Assembly (NCBI GenBank): GCA_965243265.1
Contig: CBDEUL010000006.1
Span: 310,001-374,000, forward strand
Length of the DNA: 64,000 bases
Direction: 5' to 3'
Source of the DNA: Flavicella sp965243265
Lineage (GTDB): Bacteria > Bacteroidota > Bacteroidia > Flavobacteriales > Flavobacteriaceae
Position 1 is the stretch's first letter, and the number at the start of each line of letters is the position of its first letter. Below, piece by piece: positions 34,958 through 43,471 of the stretch. Under the pieces are notes generated by a model. That model was not told the DNA's origin. It was given only the letters and a program-made list of their open reading frames with translations, and ran no database searches. Position numbers and translations under genes: made by a program.

Positions 34958-35392
34958 TTAGTCTCTCTTTACACCATTACGATAATAAAAAGCCGCTACC
35001 AACAATAACAACAACAAAGGATGTATTAAAAACCTGCGTACATAAAAAGGCAACAAATACCCTATTTCAAAAGCCGTGTATAAAAAATAGGTATATAAAA
35101 GTGTAAATACTACAAAAGCAATAGCATATAATTTTAAAGCTAACCAAGCATATGATTTCTTTTCAAAAACAACATAAATAATACCTATAGAAAATACTGT
35201 ATTCAAACTAAAACGATACAAAAGATTCACTAGCAATCTTGTAAAATCAAAAACAGGCATTTCAGCATACAAATAATTGTTTTTAAAAAACAATAAAAAT
35301 GGATCATAAAAAAGCTGTTTTTCAAAAGCTCTTACCAAAACCAATAAAAATAAAAGAATAGCTACGATAGAATACTTATACCTTCTTTTCAT
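34958..35392 (-). CDS. Exosortase F system-associated membrane protein
   Basis: Membrane partner found beside exosortase F in Flavobacteriia; function unknown. About four hydrophobic segments lie in the 144 residues (near residues 7-22, 55-75, 83-104 and 119-137), with motifs such as FEKQLFYDPFLLFF near the start and LPFYVRRFLIHPLLLLLLV near the end. The start chosen is ATG 35392 (MKRRYKYS), inside the longest frame; this cuts the overlap with xrtF to 17 bases. The overlap implies joint translation with xrtF. Confidence 0.8.
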   Translation of the reverse strand: MKRRYKYSIVAILLFLLVLVRAFEKQLFYDPFLLFFKNNYLYAEMPVFDFTRLLVNLLYRFSLNTVFSIGIIYVVFEKKSYAWLALKLYAIAFVVFTLLYTYFLYTAFEIGYLLPFYVRRFLIHPLLLLLLVAAFYYRNGVKRD

Positions 35393-35933
35393 TTTTATCC
35401 TTTTTATAATCCGAAAAAACATTTACCCAAACAATCCACAAAAGAAAGACCAATCCATAAATAATTGCAGGAAAAACCAAACCGTGCAACACTTCCTCTA
35501 GTTCTTTAAATCGATGCAATGCTACTGTTAAAAAAGCAATTCGGGCTATATTAACACTGTAAATCAATAACGATCCAAATAAAGAATATAACAATGTAGC
35601 TTTAAAAGATCCTGAAAACGAAACCACAAACGCTACAAACAAAACTATAATACTAATAGAATTACACCCCTCTATAACACGAGCTGTATACACATTGTCT
35701 ATAAATAATTTTACCGAAAGTTCCTCTGTATGATCTTCCTTCCTAACATCAAAACCTAAACCATCTAACACACCAACTGTTTGCTCGGCTACTGTTTTTG
35801 TTATAGGAGCACAAGAAAAAATAGGTACTTTTTCCTGAGTATTTTTCAAATACAAAGAATACCCCCCAAACAAGAGAAAATACGTTACAAAAAACTTTGC
35901 TAAAAAAACAGCAACACTCCTATGCTTTTCCAC
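35376..35933 (-). CDS. xrtF: Exosortase family protein XrtF
   Basis: Membrane-embedded cysteine transpeptidase-like protein of the exosortase/archaeosortase superfamily; such enzymes cut a C-terminal sorting tail from exported proteins and attach the protein to an envelope component. The three expected catalytic residues are present: Cys90 in EGCNSISI, Arg131 in NIARIAFL and His150 in LHGLVFPAIIYG. Several hydrophobic segments span the 185 residues. No substrate with a matching C-terminal tail is visible in this window. The partner gene overlaps its 3' end. Confidence 0.88.
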   Translation of the reverse strand: MEKHRSVAVFLAKFFVTYFLLFGGYSLYLKNTQEKVPIFSCAPITKTVAEQTVGVLDGLGFDVRKEDHTEELSVKLFIDNVYTARVIEGCNSISIIVLFVAFVVSFSGSFKATLLYSLFGSLLIYSVNIARIAFLTVALHRFKELEEVLHGLVFPAIIYGLVFLLWIVWVNVFSDYKKDKNEKKV

Positions 35934-36059
35934 CAGAAATATTCATATTAATTTGAGCCCACTAAAGTACTCTTTTTTTACACCACCCCAAACCGTTTCT
36001 ACCCTTAGAAAACATCTTCTAATTTCTTCCAACACCTATAGAAACACCTTAAATAAATC

Positions 36060-36090
36060 TTGTGAAACCCTTTCATAATTAGTAAGTTTG
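36060..36090 (+). promoter_or_regulatory. purH promoter
   Basis: TTG (36060-36062), a 20-base spacer and TAAGTTTG (36083-36090), a full consensus match. The ATG lies 23 bases downstream. Confidence 0.8.
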
Positions 36091-36113
36091 CAAAAAATTT
36101 ACAACATCATATA

Positions 36114-37640
36114 ATGAGCACTAGCAAAACAGCAAAATCTGCCTTAATTTCTGTATTCCACAAAGATGGTTTAGAACCTATTGTAAAGAAATTAAATGAG
36201 TTAAACATTACAATTTACACAACAGGAGGAACTGAAACTTTTATCAAAGACTTAGGTATTGATGTAGTTCGTGTTGAAGATTTAACTTCATACCCTTCTA
36301 TCTTAGGAGGCCGTGTAAAAACATTACACCCTAAAGTTTTTGGAGGAATCTTAAATAGACGTGAAAACGAAGGAGATCAAGAACAAATCAAAGAATTTGA
36401 AATTCCAGAAATTGATATTGTAATTGTTGATCTATATCCATTCGAAAAAACAGTTGCTAGCGGTGCACCAGAACAAGATATTATTGAAAAAATTGATATT
36501 GGTGGTATTTCTTTAATTAGAGCTGCTGCTAAAAACTTTAAAGACGTTATCTGTGTTTCTTCTATGGATCAATACGGAGAGTTTTTAGATATTATTACAG
36601 AACAAAACGGAGCTACCACTATTGAGCAACGTAAATCTTTTTCTGCAAAGTCATTTGCAGTATCTAGTCACTATGATACGGCTATCTTCAACTATATGAA
36701 CGATGACCAACCTCAATTTAGACAAAGTTTTGACTCTGTAAAACAATTACGTTACGGAGAAAACCCACACCAAAAAGGATTCTTCTACGGGAATTTAGAA
36801 GAACTTTTTGACCAATTACACGGTAAAGAATTGTCATTCAATAACCTTTTAGATGTAGATGCTGCTGTAAACTTAATTAATGAGTTTAAAGGAGAAGCAC
36901 CTACTTTTGCTATCTTAAAACACAACAATGCTTGTGGCTTTGCTCAAAGAGATACTTTAGCACAAGCTTATATTGATGCCTTAGCTGGAGATCCTACATC
37001 TGCTTTTGGAGGAGTATTAATTGCTAACAAAGAAATTGATAAAGCTACTGCTACTGAAATTCACAGTCTGTTCTGCGAAGTAGTTATTGCTCCATCATAC
37101 TCTGCTGAAGCTTTAGAAATTTTAAAAGGAAAGAAAAACAGAATTATCTTAGTCCAAAAAGATGTTGAATTCCCTAACATCAGTTATAGAACTGCATTAA
37201 ACGGAGTTTTAGCACAAGACTCTAATAATATTACAGACTCTAAAGAAGGATTAAAAAATGTTACTAACAGAGTAGTTACTGACGCTGAAATAGACGATTT
37301 ATTATTCGCATCTAAAATCTGTAAACACACAAAATCTAACACAATTATTTTAGTTAAAAACAAACAATTGTGTGCTGGTGGAACAGGACAAACTTCTAGA
37401 GTTGATGCCTTAGAACAAGCAATTACAAAAGCAAAAACTTTTAATTTCGATTTAAAAGGAGCTGTAATGGCAAGTGATGCTTTTTTCCCTTTCCCTGACT
37501 GTGTAGAAATTGCAGGAAATGCAGGAATTGAAGCTGTTATCCAACCAGGAGGATCTATCAAAGATCAATTATCGATAGACTACTGTAATGAAAACAACAT
37601 CGGAATGGTTTTCACAGGAACACGTCATTTTAAACATTAA
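36114..37640 (+). CDS. purH: AICAR transformylase / IMP cyclohydrolase
   Basis: Bifunctional enzyme for the last two steps of purine synthesis: formylation of AICAR, then ring closure to IMP. The N-terminal MGS-like cyclohydrolase domain (about residues 1-130) has LISVFHKDGLEPIVKKL and GGRVKTLHPKVFGGIL. The C-terminal transformylase shows LRYGENPHQKG and KHNNACGFA. The closing GTRHFKH is typical. The length of 508 residues is normal. It is a single-gene unit with its own promoter. Confidence 0.98.
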   Translation: MSTSKTAKSALISVFHKDGLEPIVKKLNELNITIYTTGGTETFIKDLGIDVVRVEDLTSYPSILGGRVKTLHPKVFGGILNRRENEGDQEQIKEFEIPEIDIVIVDLYPFEKTVASGAPEQDIIEKIDIGGISLIRAAAKNFKDVICVSSMDQYGEFLDIITEQNGATTIEQRKSFSAKSFAVSSHYDTAIFNYMNDDQPQFRQSFDSVKQLRYGENPHQKGFFYGNLEELFDQLHGKELSFNNLLDVDAAVNLINEFKGEAPTFAILKHNNACGFAQRDTLAQAYIDALAGDPTSAFGGVLIANKEIDKATATEIHSLFCEVVIAPSYSAEALEILKGKKNRIILVQKDVEFPNISYRTALNGVLAQDSNNITDSKEGLKNVTNRVVTDAEIDDLLFASKICKHTKSNTIILVKNKQLCAGGTGQTSRVDALEQAITKAKTFNFDLKGAVMASDAFFPFPDCVEIAGNAGIEAVIQPGGSIKDQLSIDYCNENNIGMVFTGTRHFKH

Positions 37641-37645
37641 TTTAT

Positions 37646-37653
37646 TAAATTTG
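37646..37653 (+). promoter_or_regulatory. Possible -7 box for the mre operon
   Basis: TAAATTTG matches TAnnTTTG, but no -33 TTG is seen. It overlaps the purH-mreB gap just before a long hairpin. Confidence 0.35.
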
Positions 37654-37654
37654 T

Positions 37655-37694
37655 AAAGATGTATCTGAGAATATTCTTAGATACATCTTTATTT
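37655..37694 (+). terminator. Terminator or 5' hairpin between purH and mreB
   Basis: A near-perfect palindrome (12 outer pairs AAAGATGTATCT/AGATACATCTTT, continuing inward with G-T pairing) ends in TTTATTTATT. It sits 14 bases past the purH stop and 25 bases before mreB. Confidence 0.7.
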
Positions 37695-37719
37695 ATTAAC
37701 CATATACACCAAACTACAA

Positions 37720-38748
37720 ATGGGATTTTTTGATTTCATGATTGAAGATGTTGCTATTGACTTAGGAACTGCAAATACATTAATTATCCATAACGGAAAA
37801 ATTGTTACTGACAGTCCTTCAATTGTTGCTCGTGATAGAACTACAGGTAAAATCATTGCTACAGGTCAAAAAGCAAACCTTATGCAAGGTAAGACTCATG
37901 AAAACATCAAAACTATTCGCCCATTAAAAGACGGTGTAATTGCAGATTTTCAGGCTTCAGAAGAAATGATTAAGGAGTTTATCAAAAACATTCCTTCAAT
38001 TAAAAAGAAGTTATTTGCTCCTGCTCTAAGAATGGTAATCTGTATTCCTTCTGGAATTACAGAAGTTGAAAAACGTGCTGTTAGAGATTCTGCTCAACAC
38101 ATGAATGCCAAAGAAATTTATTTAATTTATGAACCAATGGCAGCTGCTATTGGTGTTGGTATAGATATCATGGAGCCTAAAGGTAACATGGTCATTGATA
38201 TTGGTGGAGGTACTACTGAAATTGCAGTAATTGCCTTAGCTGGTATTGTATGTGATAAATCTGTAAAAGTTGCTGGAGATTTATTTACAAACGACATTAT
38301 GTATTATATGCGAACACAACACAACTTATTTGTTGGTGAAAGTTCTGCAGAAAAAATAAAAATTCAAATAGGTGCTGCTACTGAAGACTTAGAAACCCCT
38401 CCTGATGACATGTTAGTACAAGGGCGTGACTTATTAAGTGGTAAACCTAAACAAGTACAAGTATCTTATAGAGAAATTGCGAAAGCTTTAGACAAGTCAA
38501 TCTTGCGTATTGAAGATGCTGTAATGGAAACTCTTTCAAAAACACCTCCTGAACTAGCTGCTGACATATACAATACAGGTATCTATTTAGCTGGTGGTGG
38601 TTCTATGTTAAGAGGGCTTGACAAGCGTTTGTCTAAAAAAACAGACTTACCTGTTTACATTGCTGAAGATCCATTAAGAGCTGTTGTAAGAGGAACTGGA
38701 ATTGCTCTTAAAAAGATAGATGAATACAAAGGAGTATTGTTGAAATAA
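37720..38748 (+). CDS. mreB: Rod shape-determining protein MreB
   Basis: Bacterial actin that directs elongation of the side wall. Actin-fold motifs are present: phosphate-1 IDLGTANTLI near residue 13, the connecting motif IDIGGGTTEIAVIAL near residue 160 and the adenosine motif LAGGGSMLRGLDKRL near residue 290. The length of 342 residues is usual. It heads the operon mreB-mreC-mreD-mrdA-rodA, whose genes are close or overlapping. Confidence 0.98.
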   Translation: MGFFDFMIEDVAIDLGTANTLIIHNGKIVTDSPSIVARDRTTGKIIATGQKANLMQGKTHENIKTIRPLKDGVIADFQASEEMIKEFIKNIPSIKKKLFAPALRMVICIPSGITEVEKRAVRDSAQHMNAKEIYLIYEPMAAAIGVGIDIMEPKGNMVIDIGGGTTEIAVIALAGIVCDKSVKVAGDLFTNDIMYYMRTQHNLFVGESSAEKIKIQIGAATEDLETPPDDMLVQGRDLLSGKPKQVQVSYREIAKALDKSILRIEDAVMETLSKTPPELAADIYNTGIYLAGGGSMLRGLDKRLSKKTDLPVYIAEDPLRAVVRGTGIALKKIDEYKGVLLK

Positions 38749-38765
38749 TCAATACCTAACTTTTT

Positions 38766-39563
38766 ATGCAGCAAATTGTTTATTTTATACAGAAGTACAA
38801 ATACTTCCTGCTATTTGCTGTTTTAGAGTTATTTGCCTTTTTACTTACAGTACAATCAAAATCGTACCACAAAAGTAAATTTATCAACTCAGCAAATACA
38901 ATTACTGGTGGTTTTTACAATACCACCAATTCACTTTTTGATTATAGTTCGTTAAAATACCACAATCAACTTTTAGCAGAAGAAAACACATTTCTTAAAA
39001 ACAAACTAGCACAAAATACTAACCACAGTACTGATAGCACTCTCCAGAAATACAACTATATTTCTGCCAAAGTAATAAACAACACCTTTCACAAAAGAGA
39101 AAATTACATTACGCTAAACAAAGGGGTTTCTGACAGTGTACACATGGATATGGGAGTAATCAATAGCAAAGGTGTTATTGGAATAATAAATAATGTTTCC
39201 AATAAATATGCTACTGTATTATCTATACTAAACACACAATCTAAAATCAATGCACGTTTAAAAAACAGTCATTACTTTGGTTCTTTAACATGGAATGGTG
39301 ACGATTATAAAACTGCTACATTAGTAGATATACAAAGACAAGCACCTATAAAAATAGGTGATACTATCATTACAGACGGAAAATCAATGTTATTCCCCGA
39401 AGGTATTTTAATTGGTGTTATCAAAAACTTTCAAATTAACAACAAAAGATACGAAAACATAGAAATAACACTCTTCAACGACATGAGTAACCTTGGCTAT
39501 GTACAAATCATAGAGAATAGAGATAGAAAAGAAATAGAACAATTACAAAACAGCAATGACTAA
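38766..39563 (+). CDS. mreC: Rod shape-determining protein MreC
   Basis: Periplasmic scaffold anchored by one membrane helix (about residues 12-29) that links MreB to the wall synthases. A short coiled coil (HNQLLAEENTFLKNKLAQN, about residues 62-80) leads into the beta-domain with NYITLNKGVSDSVHMDMGVI. The length of 265 residues fits. The gap to mreB is 17 bases and mreD overlaps by 8. Confidence 0.95.
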   Translation: MQQIVYFIQKYKYFLLFAVLELFAFLLTVQSKSYHKSKFINSANTITGGFYNTTNSLFDYSSLKYHNQLLAEENTFLKNKLAQNTNHSTDSTLQKYNYISAKVINNTFHKRENYITLNKGVSDSVHMDMGVINSKGVIGIINNVSNKYATVLSILNTQSKINARLKNSHYFGSLTWNGDDYKTATLVDIQRQAPIKIGDTIITDGKSMLFPEGILIGVIKNFQINNKRYENIEITLFNDMSNLGYVQIIENRDRKEIEQLQNSND

Positions 39564-40068
39564 AGAAACACTACTTATTGCTTTTCGATTTATAATACTC
39601 GTACTTACTCAAGTATTAGTATTAAATAAAATATATCTTTTCGGATACCTAAATCCTACTATTTATCTATTATTTATTTTCTTATACCCTTTAAGAAAAG
39701 AACGAGGTAACTTTATTTTACTTTCCTTTTTATTAGGACTCTCAATAGATTTTTTCTCTAACTCAGGAGGAATCAATGCTGCTGCATCCGTTTGTATTGC
39801 CTATTTACGATTGCCTATTTTAAAACTAGTACTTAACAAAAGTGACCTTGATTTCAAATTATTTAAATTAATTAACGAACACCTAATTAAAGTAATTCTG
39901 TTTATTTCAATTCTTACGTTTATACACCATCTAATTATTTTTAGCTTAGAATACTTTAACTGGAATGACTTACTTACAATTATTTTTAACACAATCACAA
40001 CCAGTATTTTTACAATCTTTTTAAGTACCTTGAGCCTCCTATTTTTCTCAAAGAATAATTTAAAATGA
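39556..40068 (+). CDS. mreD: Rod shape-determining protein MreD
   Basis: Small integral membrane protein of the elongation complex. It has about five hydrophobic segments in 170 residues. The family feature here is a hydrophobic chain with few charged residues (LNKIYLFGYLNPTIYLLFIFLYPLR, residues 22-46). Sequence conservation of MreD is low, so position between mreC and the PBP2 gene carries much of the weight. Confidence 0.9.
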   Translation: MTKETLLIAFRFIILVLTQVLVLNKIYLFGYLNPTIYLLFIFLYPLRKERGNFILLSFLLGLSIDFFSNSGGINAAASVCIAYLRLPILKLVLNKSDLDFKLFKLINEHLIKVILFISILTFIHHLIIFSLEYFNWNDLLTIIFNTITTSIFTIFLSTLSLLFFSKNNLK

Positions 40069-41948
40069 AACGAGGATACTTACTGTATTTCTTTATATTA
40101 TTATTTGCTTTTATATACATTGGAAAACTTTTTCACCTCCAAGTATATAGCAATACCACTCGTGAAAACACCTTACAAAGCTCTACTGTAAAAAAAATAT
40201 ACGACTACCCTATTAGAGGGTATATATATGATAGAAACGGAAGACTTCTAGTTACCAACAAACAATCTTATAACTTAATGATTGTTCCTAGAGAAGTAAA
40301 AGCATTAGATACTTTAGAATTCTGTAGATTACTAAGCATTGACAAAGCTTCCTTTCTAAAACGCTATAAGAAAGCAAAAAGATGGTCCCCTAGATTGCCT
40401 TCTGTCTTTTTATCACATCTTTCTAAAGAAGATTACGCTTACTTACAAGAAAAAATGTACAAATACGAAGGGTTTTATATTGAAAAAAAATTCTTACGTT
40501 ACTACCCTATTAGTTCTGCCGCAAATGTATTGGGCTATGTAAATGAAGTAAACGAAGAAACCGCACGTAAAAACCCATATTATCAAGCAGGAGAAACTGT
40601 TGGAACTACAGGTATAGAAAAACAATACGAAACACTCTTGAGAGGTAAAAAAGGCGCTAAATACCTACAAAGAGACAACCTTAACAGAGTTATAGGAGCT
40701 TATAAAAATGGGCTTTACGACACTTTACCAACTCCTGGAGAAGACCTTACCATTACACTAGACATTGAACTACAACAATATGGTGAAAAATTAATGAAAG
40801 GAAAACGAGGAGGAATTGTTGCTATAGAGCCCTCTTCAGGAGAAATACTTACACTAATTACCATGCCTGGCTACGACCCTAACCTAATGGTGGGTAGACA
40901 ACGCTCCAAATACTCTGTCCAGTTTTTCAACGATACAATTAACAAACCTATGTACGACAGAAGTTTGTTAGCTCAATATGCTCCTGGATCACCTTTTAAA
41001 ATGATTCAAGGTCTTATTGGATTACAAGAAGGAATTATTACACCCACCACTTCTTTTTACTGTCACCATGGTTATAGATATGGAAACCGAGAATCTGCCT
41101 TCATGGGCTGCCATTGCAATATTGTAAACAAACCCATTCAACTCCAACTTGGAATTGCAAAATCTTGTAATTCTTACTTTGCCAATGTTTATAGACGAAT
41201 TATTGAAAAATACCCTACAGCATCAGAGGGCATGAACCACTGGCACAAACATGCTAAAAGTTTTGGATTAGGACAATACCTTGGATACGATTTACCTCTT
41301 GGACAAAAAGGATTGATTCCTGACGCTGCTCTTTATAATAAGTGGTACCCTGATGGACGCTGGAGAGCCACTTATACCATATCCAATGCCATAGGACAAG
41401 GACAAATACTAACAACTCCTATCCAATTAGCCAATATGACTGCTGCAATTGCCAATAGAGGTTTCTTTTACACTCCTCATGTTTTAAAAAGCAGTAACGG
41501 AAAAGCAATTGACAATCCAAAATACACACAACCTCATTTTACTACAATTGATAAAAAACACTTTGCTCCTGTTATTGAAGGTATGCACGATGTATTTAAA
41601 TCAGGAACAGGAAAACACGTACGTTTAAAAAACATAGAAATTTGTGGAAAAACAGGTACTGCTGAAAATTTTAAAAGAATTGACGGTACAAAAATTCAAT
41701 TTAAAGATCATTCTATCTTTGTTGCATTTGCTCCTAAAAAAAATCCTAAAATTGCACTCGCTGTATATATTGAAAATGGAGGTTTTGGATCTGAAATAGC
41801 AGCTCCCATTACAAGTTTAATGATTGAAAAATACCTTACCGGAAAAACAACTAACAAATGGTGGGAAAATAAGATGTTTGAATTAAGCCTAGAAGAAGAA
41901 TACAAACAACAACTAAACCCTTTAAAACTTGAGAGCACAGAAAAATAA
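40065..41948 (+). CDS. mrdA: Penicillin-binding protein 2 (elongation transpeptidase)
   Basis: Cross-links peptidoglycan during side-wall growth, together with RodA. One N-terminal helix (about residues 6-24) anchors it. The transpeptidase residues are present: Ser309-x-x-Lys312 in PGSPFK, SCN at 367-369 and KTGTAE near residue 530. A Cys/His-rich stretch (FYCHHGYRYG to MGCHC, about residues 331-351) recalls the metal site of E. coli PBP2. The length of 627 residues is normal. It overlaps mreD by 4 bases and rodA by 20. Confidence 0.96.
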   Translation: MKRGYLLYFFILLFAFIYIGKLFHLQVYSNTTRENTLQSSTVKKIYDYPIRGYIYDRNGRLLVTNKQSYNLMIVPREVKALDTLEFCRLLSIDKASFLKRYKKAKRWSPRLPSVFLSHLSKEDYAYLQEKMYKYEGFYIEKKFLRYYPISSAANVLGYVNEVNEETARKNPYYQAGETVGTTGIEKQYETLLRGKKGAKYLQRDNLNRVIGAYKNGLYDTLPTPGEDLTITLDIELQQYGEKLMKGKRGGIVAIEPSSGEILTLITMPGYDPNLMVGRQRSKYSVQFFNDTINKPMYDRSLLAQYAPGSPFKMIQGLIGLQEGIITPTTSFYCHHGYRYGNRESAFMGCHCNIVNKPIQLQLGIAKSCNSYFANVYRRIIEKYPTASEGMNHWHKHAKSFGLGQYLGYDLPLGQKGLIPDAALYNKWYPDGRWRATYTISNAIGQGQILTTPIQLANMTAAIANRGFFYTPHVLKSSNGKAIDNPKYTQPHFTTIDKKHFAPVIEGMHDVFKSGTGKHVRLKNIEICGKTGTAENFKRIDGTKIQFKDHSIFVAFAPKKNPKIALAVYIENGGFGSEIAAPITSLMIEKYLTGKTTNKWWENKMFELSLEEEYKQQLNPLKLESTEK

Positions 41949-43206
41949 TATTTTTTTTGGGGTCGATCTTACCTTGATAACCCTATTCATAATACTCGTA
42001 ATTTTTGGGTGGATGAACATTTATGCTGCTTCTAATACTGAAGAACACAATTATGTTTTTGACTTTAGTGTACGCTACGGAAAACAAATCATATGGATTG
42101 GAATGAGTTTTCTTTTAATTATTTTAATCCTATTTATTGATGCTAAGTTTTATGAAAAATTTTCCTCCATCATATATCTAGTTTCCCTTTTAAGTTTAGC
42201 TGGTCTCTTTGTATTTGGAAAAAAGATAAACGGAGCTACTTCTTGGTACAATGTTGGTTTTTCCAGTATACAGCCCTCTGAATTCGCAAAAACAGCTACT
42301 ATATTAGCATTAGCAAAATTATTAAGTGATAAACAATATGACCTAAAACTTTTAAAAAATCAATTAAAAGCACTTATCGTTATATTTTTACCCGCCTGCT
42401 TAATTACCTTACAACCTGATCCTGGTTCTGGACTAGTTTATACTGCGTTCTTTTTTCTATTATACAGAGAAGGGCTTCCCATCTATTATATTGCTATTGG
42501 AATAACTGCTATTGCTTTATTTGTATTAACCTTAGTTTTTGGTTTTACAACGCTTATTATAGCTTGTTATACGCTTATCACTTTATTCATACTTTATATT
42601 ATCTATTATAGAAAGAAGTCTCTAAAATTTGAAATTTTTAAAATTATCGGAGTTTACCTTACTATTGGGCTTTTTATTTTTAGTGTAGATTATGTTTACA
42701 ATCATATTTTTGAACAAAGGCACCGAGATCGTTTTAATATCCTCTTAGGAAAAAATAACGATACTAGAGGTATTGGCTACAACACAAACCAATCTCTCCT
42801 TACAATACAATCAGGTGGTTTTACAGGAAAAGGATATTTACAAGGTGATAGAACTCAAGGTAAATTTGTTCCTGAACAAGATACAGATTATATATTCAGT
42901 ACCATTGGTGAAGAATGGGGCTTCTTAGGAACTTCAATTACTATAATCCTTTTTACCTTATTTGTATTAAGAATACTACAACTTGCAGAGAGACAAAAAA
43001 CAACCTTTAGCCGTGTTTATGGCTATGGTATTGCCAGTGTATTCTTTTTCCATTACCTCATAAATATCGGAATGGTTATTGGAATTTTTCCGACTATTGG
43101 AATTCCTTTACCTTTTTTTAGCTATGGGGGTTCCGGGCTTTGGGGCTTTACCATACTACTTTTTATATTTATAAAATTAGATGCTAGCAAATCTTATGAA
43201 TTGTAA
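41929..43206 (+). CDS. rodA: Rod shape-determining protein RodA (SEDS glycosyltransferase)
   Basis: Polymerises glycan strands from lipid II in the elongation complex, paired with PBP2. Ten or so membrane segments span the 425 residues. SEDS signatures include SSIQPSEFAKTATILALAKLL near residue 115, QPDPGSGLVYTAFF near residue 163 and GIPLPFFSYGGSGLWGF near residue 392. The start chosen is a TTG (41929), giving MRAQKNNIFFGVDLTLI; the next ATG would remove the first helix. It overlaps the PBP2 gene by 20 bases, and an inverted repeat covers its stop codon. Confidence 0.95.
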   Translation: MRAQKNNIFFGVDLTLITLFIILVIFGWMNIYAASNTEEHNYVFDFSVRYGKQIIWIGMSFLLIILILFIDAKFYEKFSSIIYLVSLLSLAGLFVFGKKINGATSWYNVGFSSIQPSEFAKTATILALAKLLSDKQYDLKLLKNQLKALIVIFLPACLITLQPDPGSGLVYTAFFFLLYREGLPIYYIAIGITAIALFVLTLVFGFTTLIIACYTLITLFILYIIYYRKKSLKFEIFKIIGVYLTIGLFIFSVDYVYNHIFEQRHRDRFNILLGKNNDTRGIGYNTNQSLLTIQSGGFTGKGYLQGDRTQGKFVPEQDTDYIFSTIGEEWGFLGTSITIILFTLFVLRILQLAERQKTTFSRVYGYGIASVFFFHYLINIGMVIGIFPTIGIPLPFFSYGGSGLWGFTILLFIFIKLDASKSYEL

Positions 43207-43222
43207 ATGAACAATTCATAAG
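43193..43222 (+). promoter_or_regulatory. Hairpin across the rodA stop codon
   Basis: Perfect 12-pair inverted repeat CTTATGAATTGT/ACAATTCATAAG with a 6-base loop, lying over the last codons and the stop of rodA. No T run follows, so it may protect the 3' end of the mRNA or act as a Rho-type barrier. Confidence 0.5.
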
Positions 43223-43414
43223 ATAAAAAACTACTTGTATTCAAATCTATAAAACAGTGAATACTTCATATCTTAATTTCCTTATAATTTTTATTGAAAT
43301 AGACACTACTTATAAACTTCCCTAGTCTTTTCTAAAAACTACAAAGTAAATTAGTACACTATTAAGAGTACTTTTTTTCTCTTATCTAAATCATACCACT
43401 AAATCTAATAACTA

Positions 43415-43452
43415 AAAAACCTACTTATGAAAGTCATAAGTAGGTTTACTTT
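43415..43452 (-). terminator. Terminator of the giant secreted protein gene
   Basis: AAACCTACTTATGA/TCATAAGTAGGTTT, a 14-pair stem with a 3-base loop. On the minus strand it continues into TTTTTT. It lies about 25 bases past the stop. Confidence 0.85.
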
Positions 43453-43471
43453 TAAATGGTTCTAAAATATA

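Noticed and set aside
43353..43378. Second terminator downstream of rodA (AGTAC/GTACT with seven Ts)
   Set aside because: Only five pairs with a 10-base loop; too weak to call, although rodA transcription must end somewhere here.
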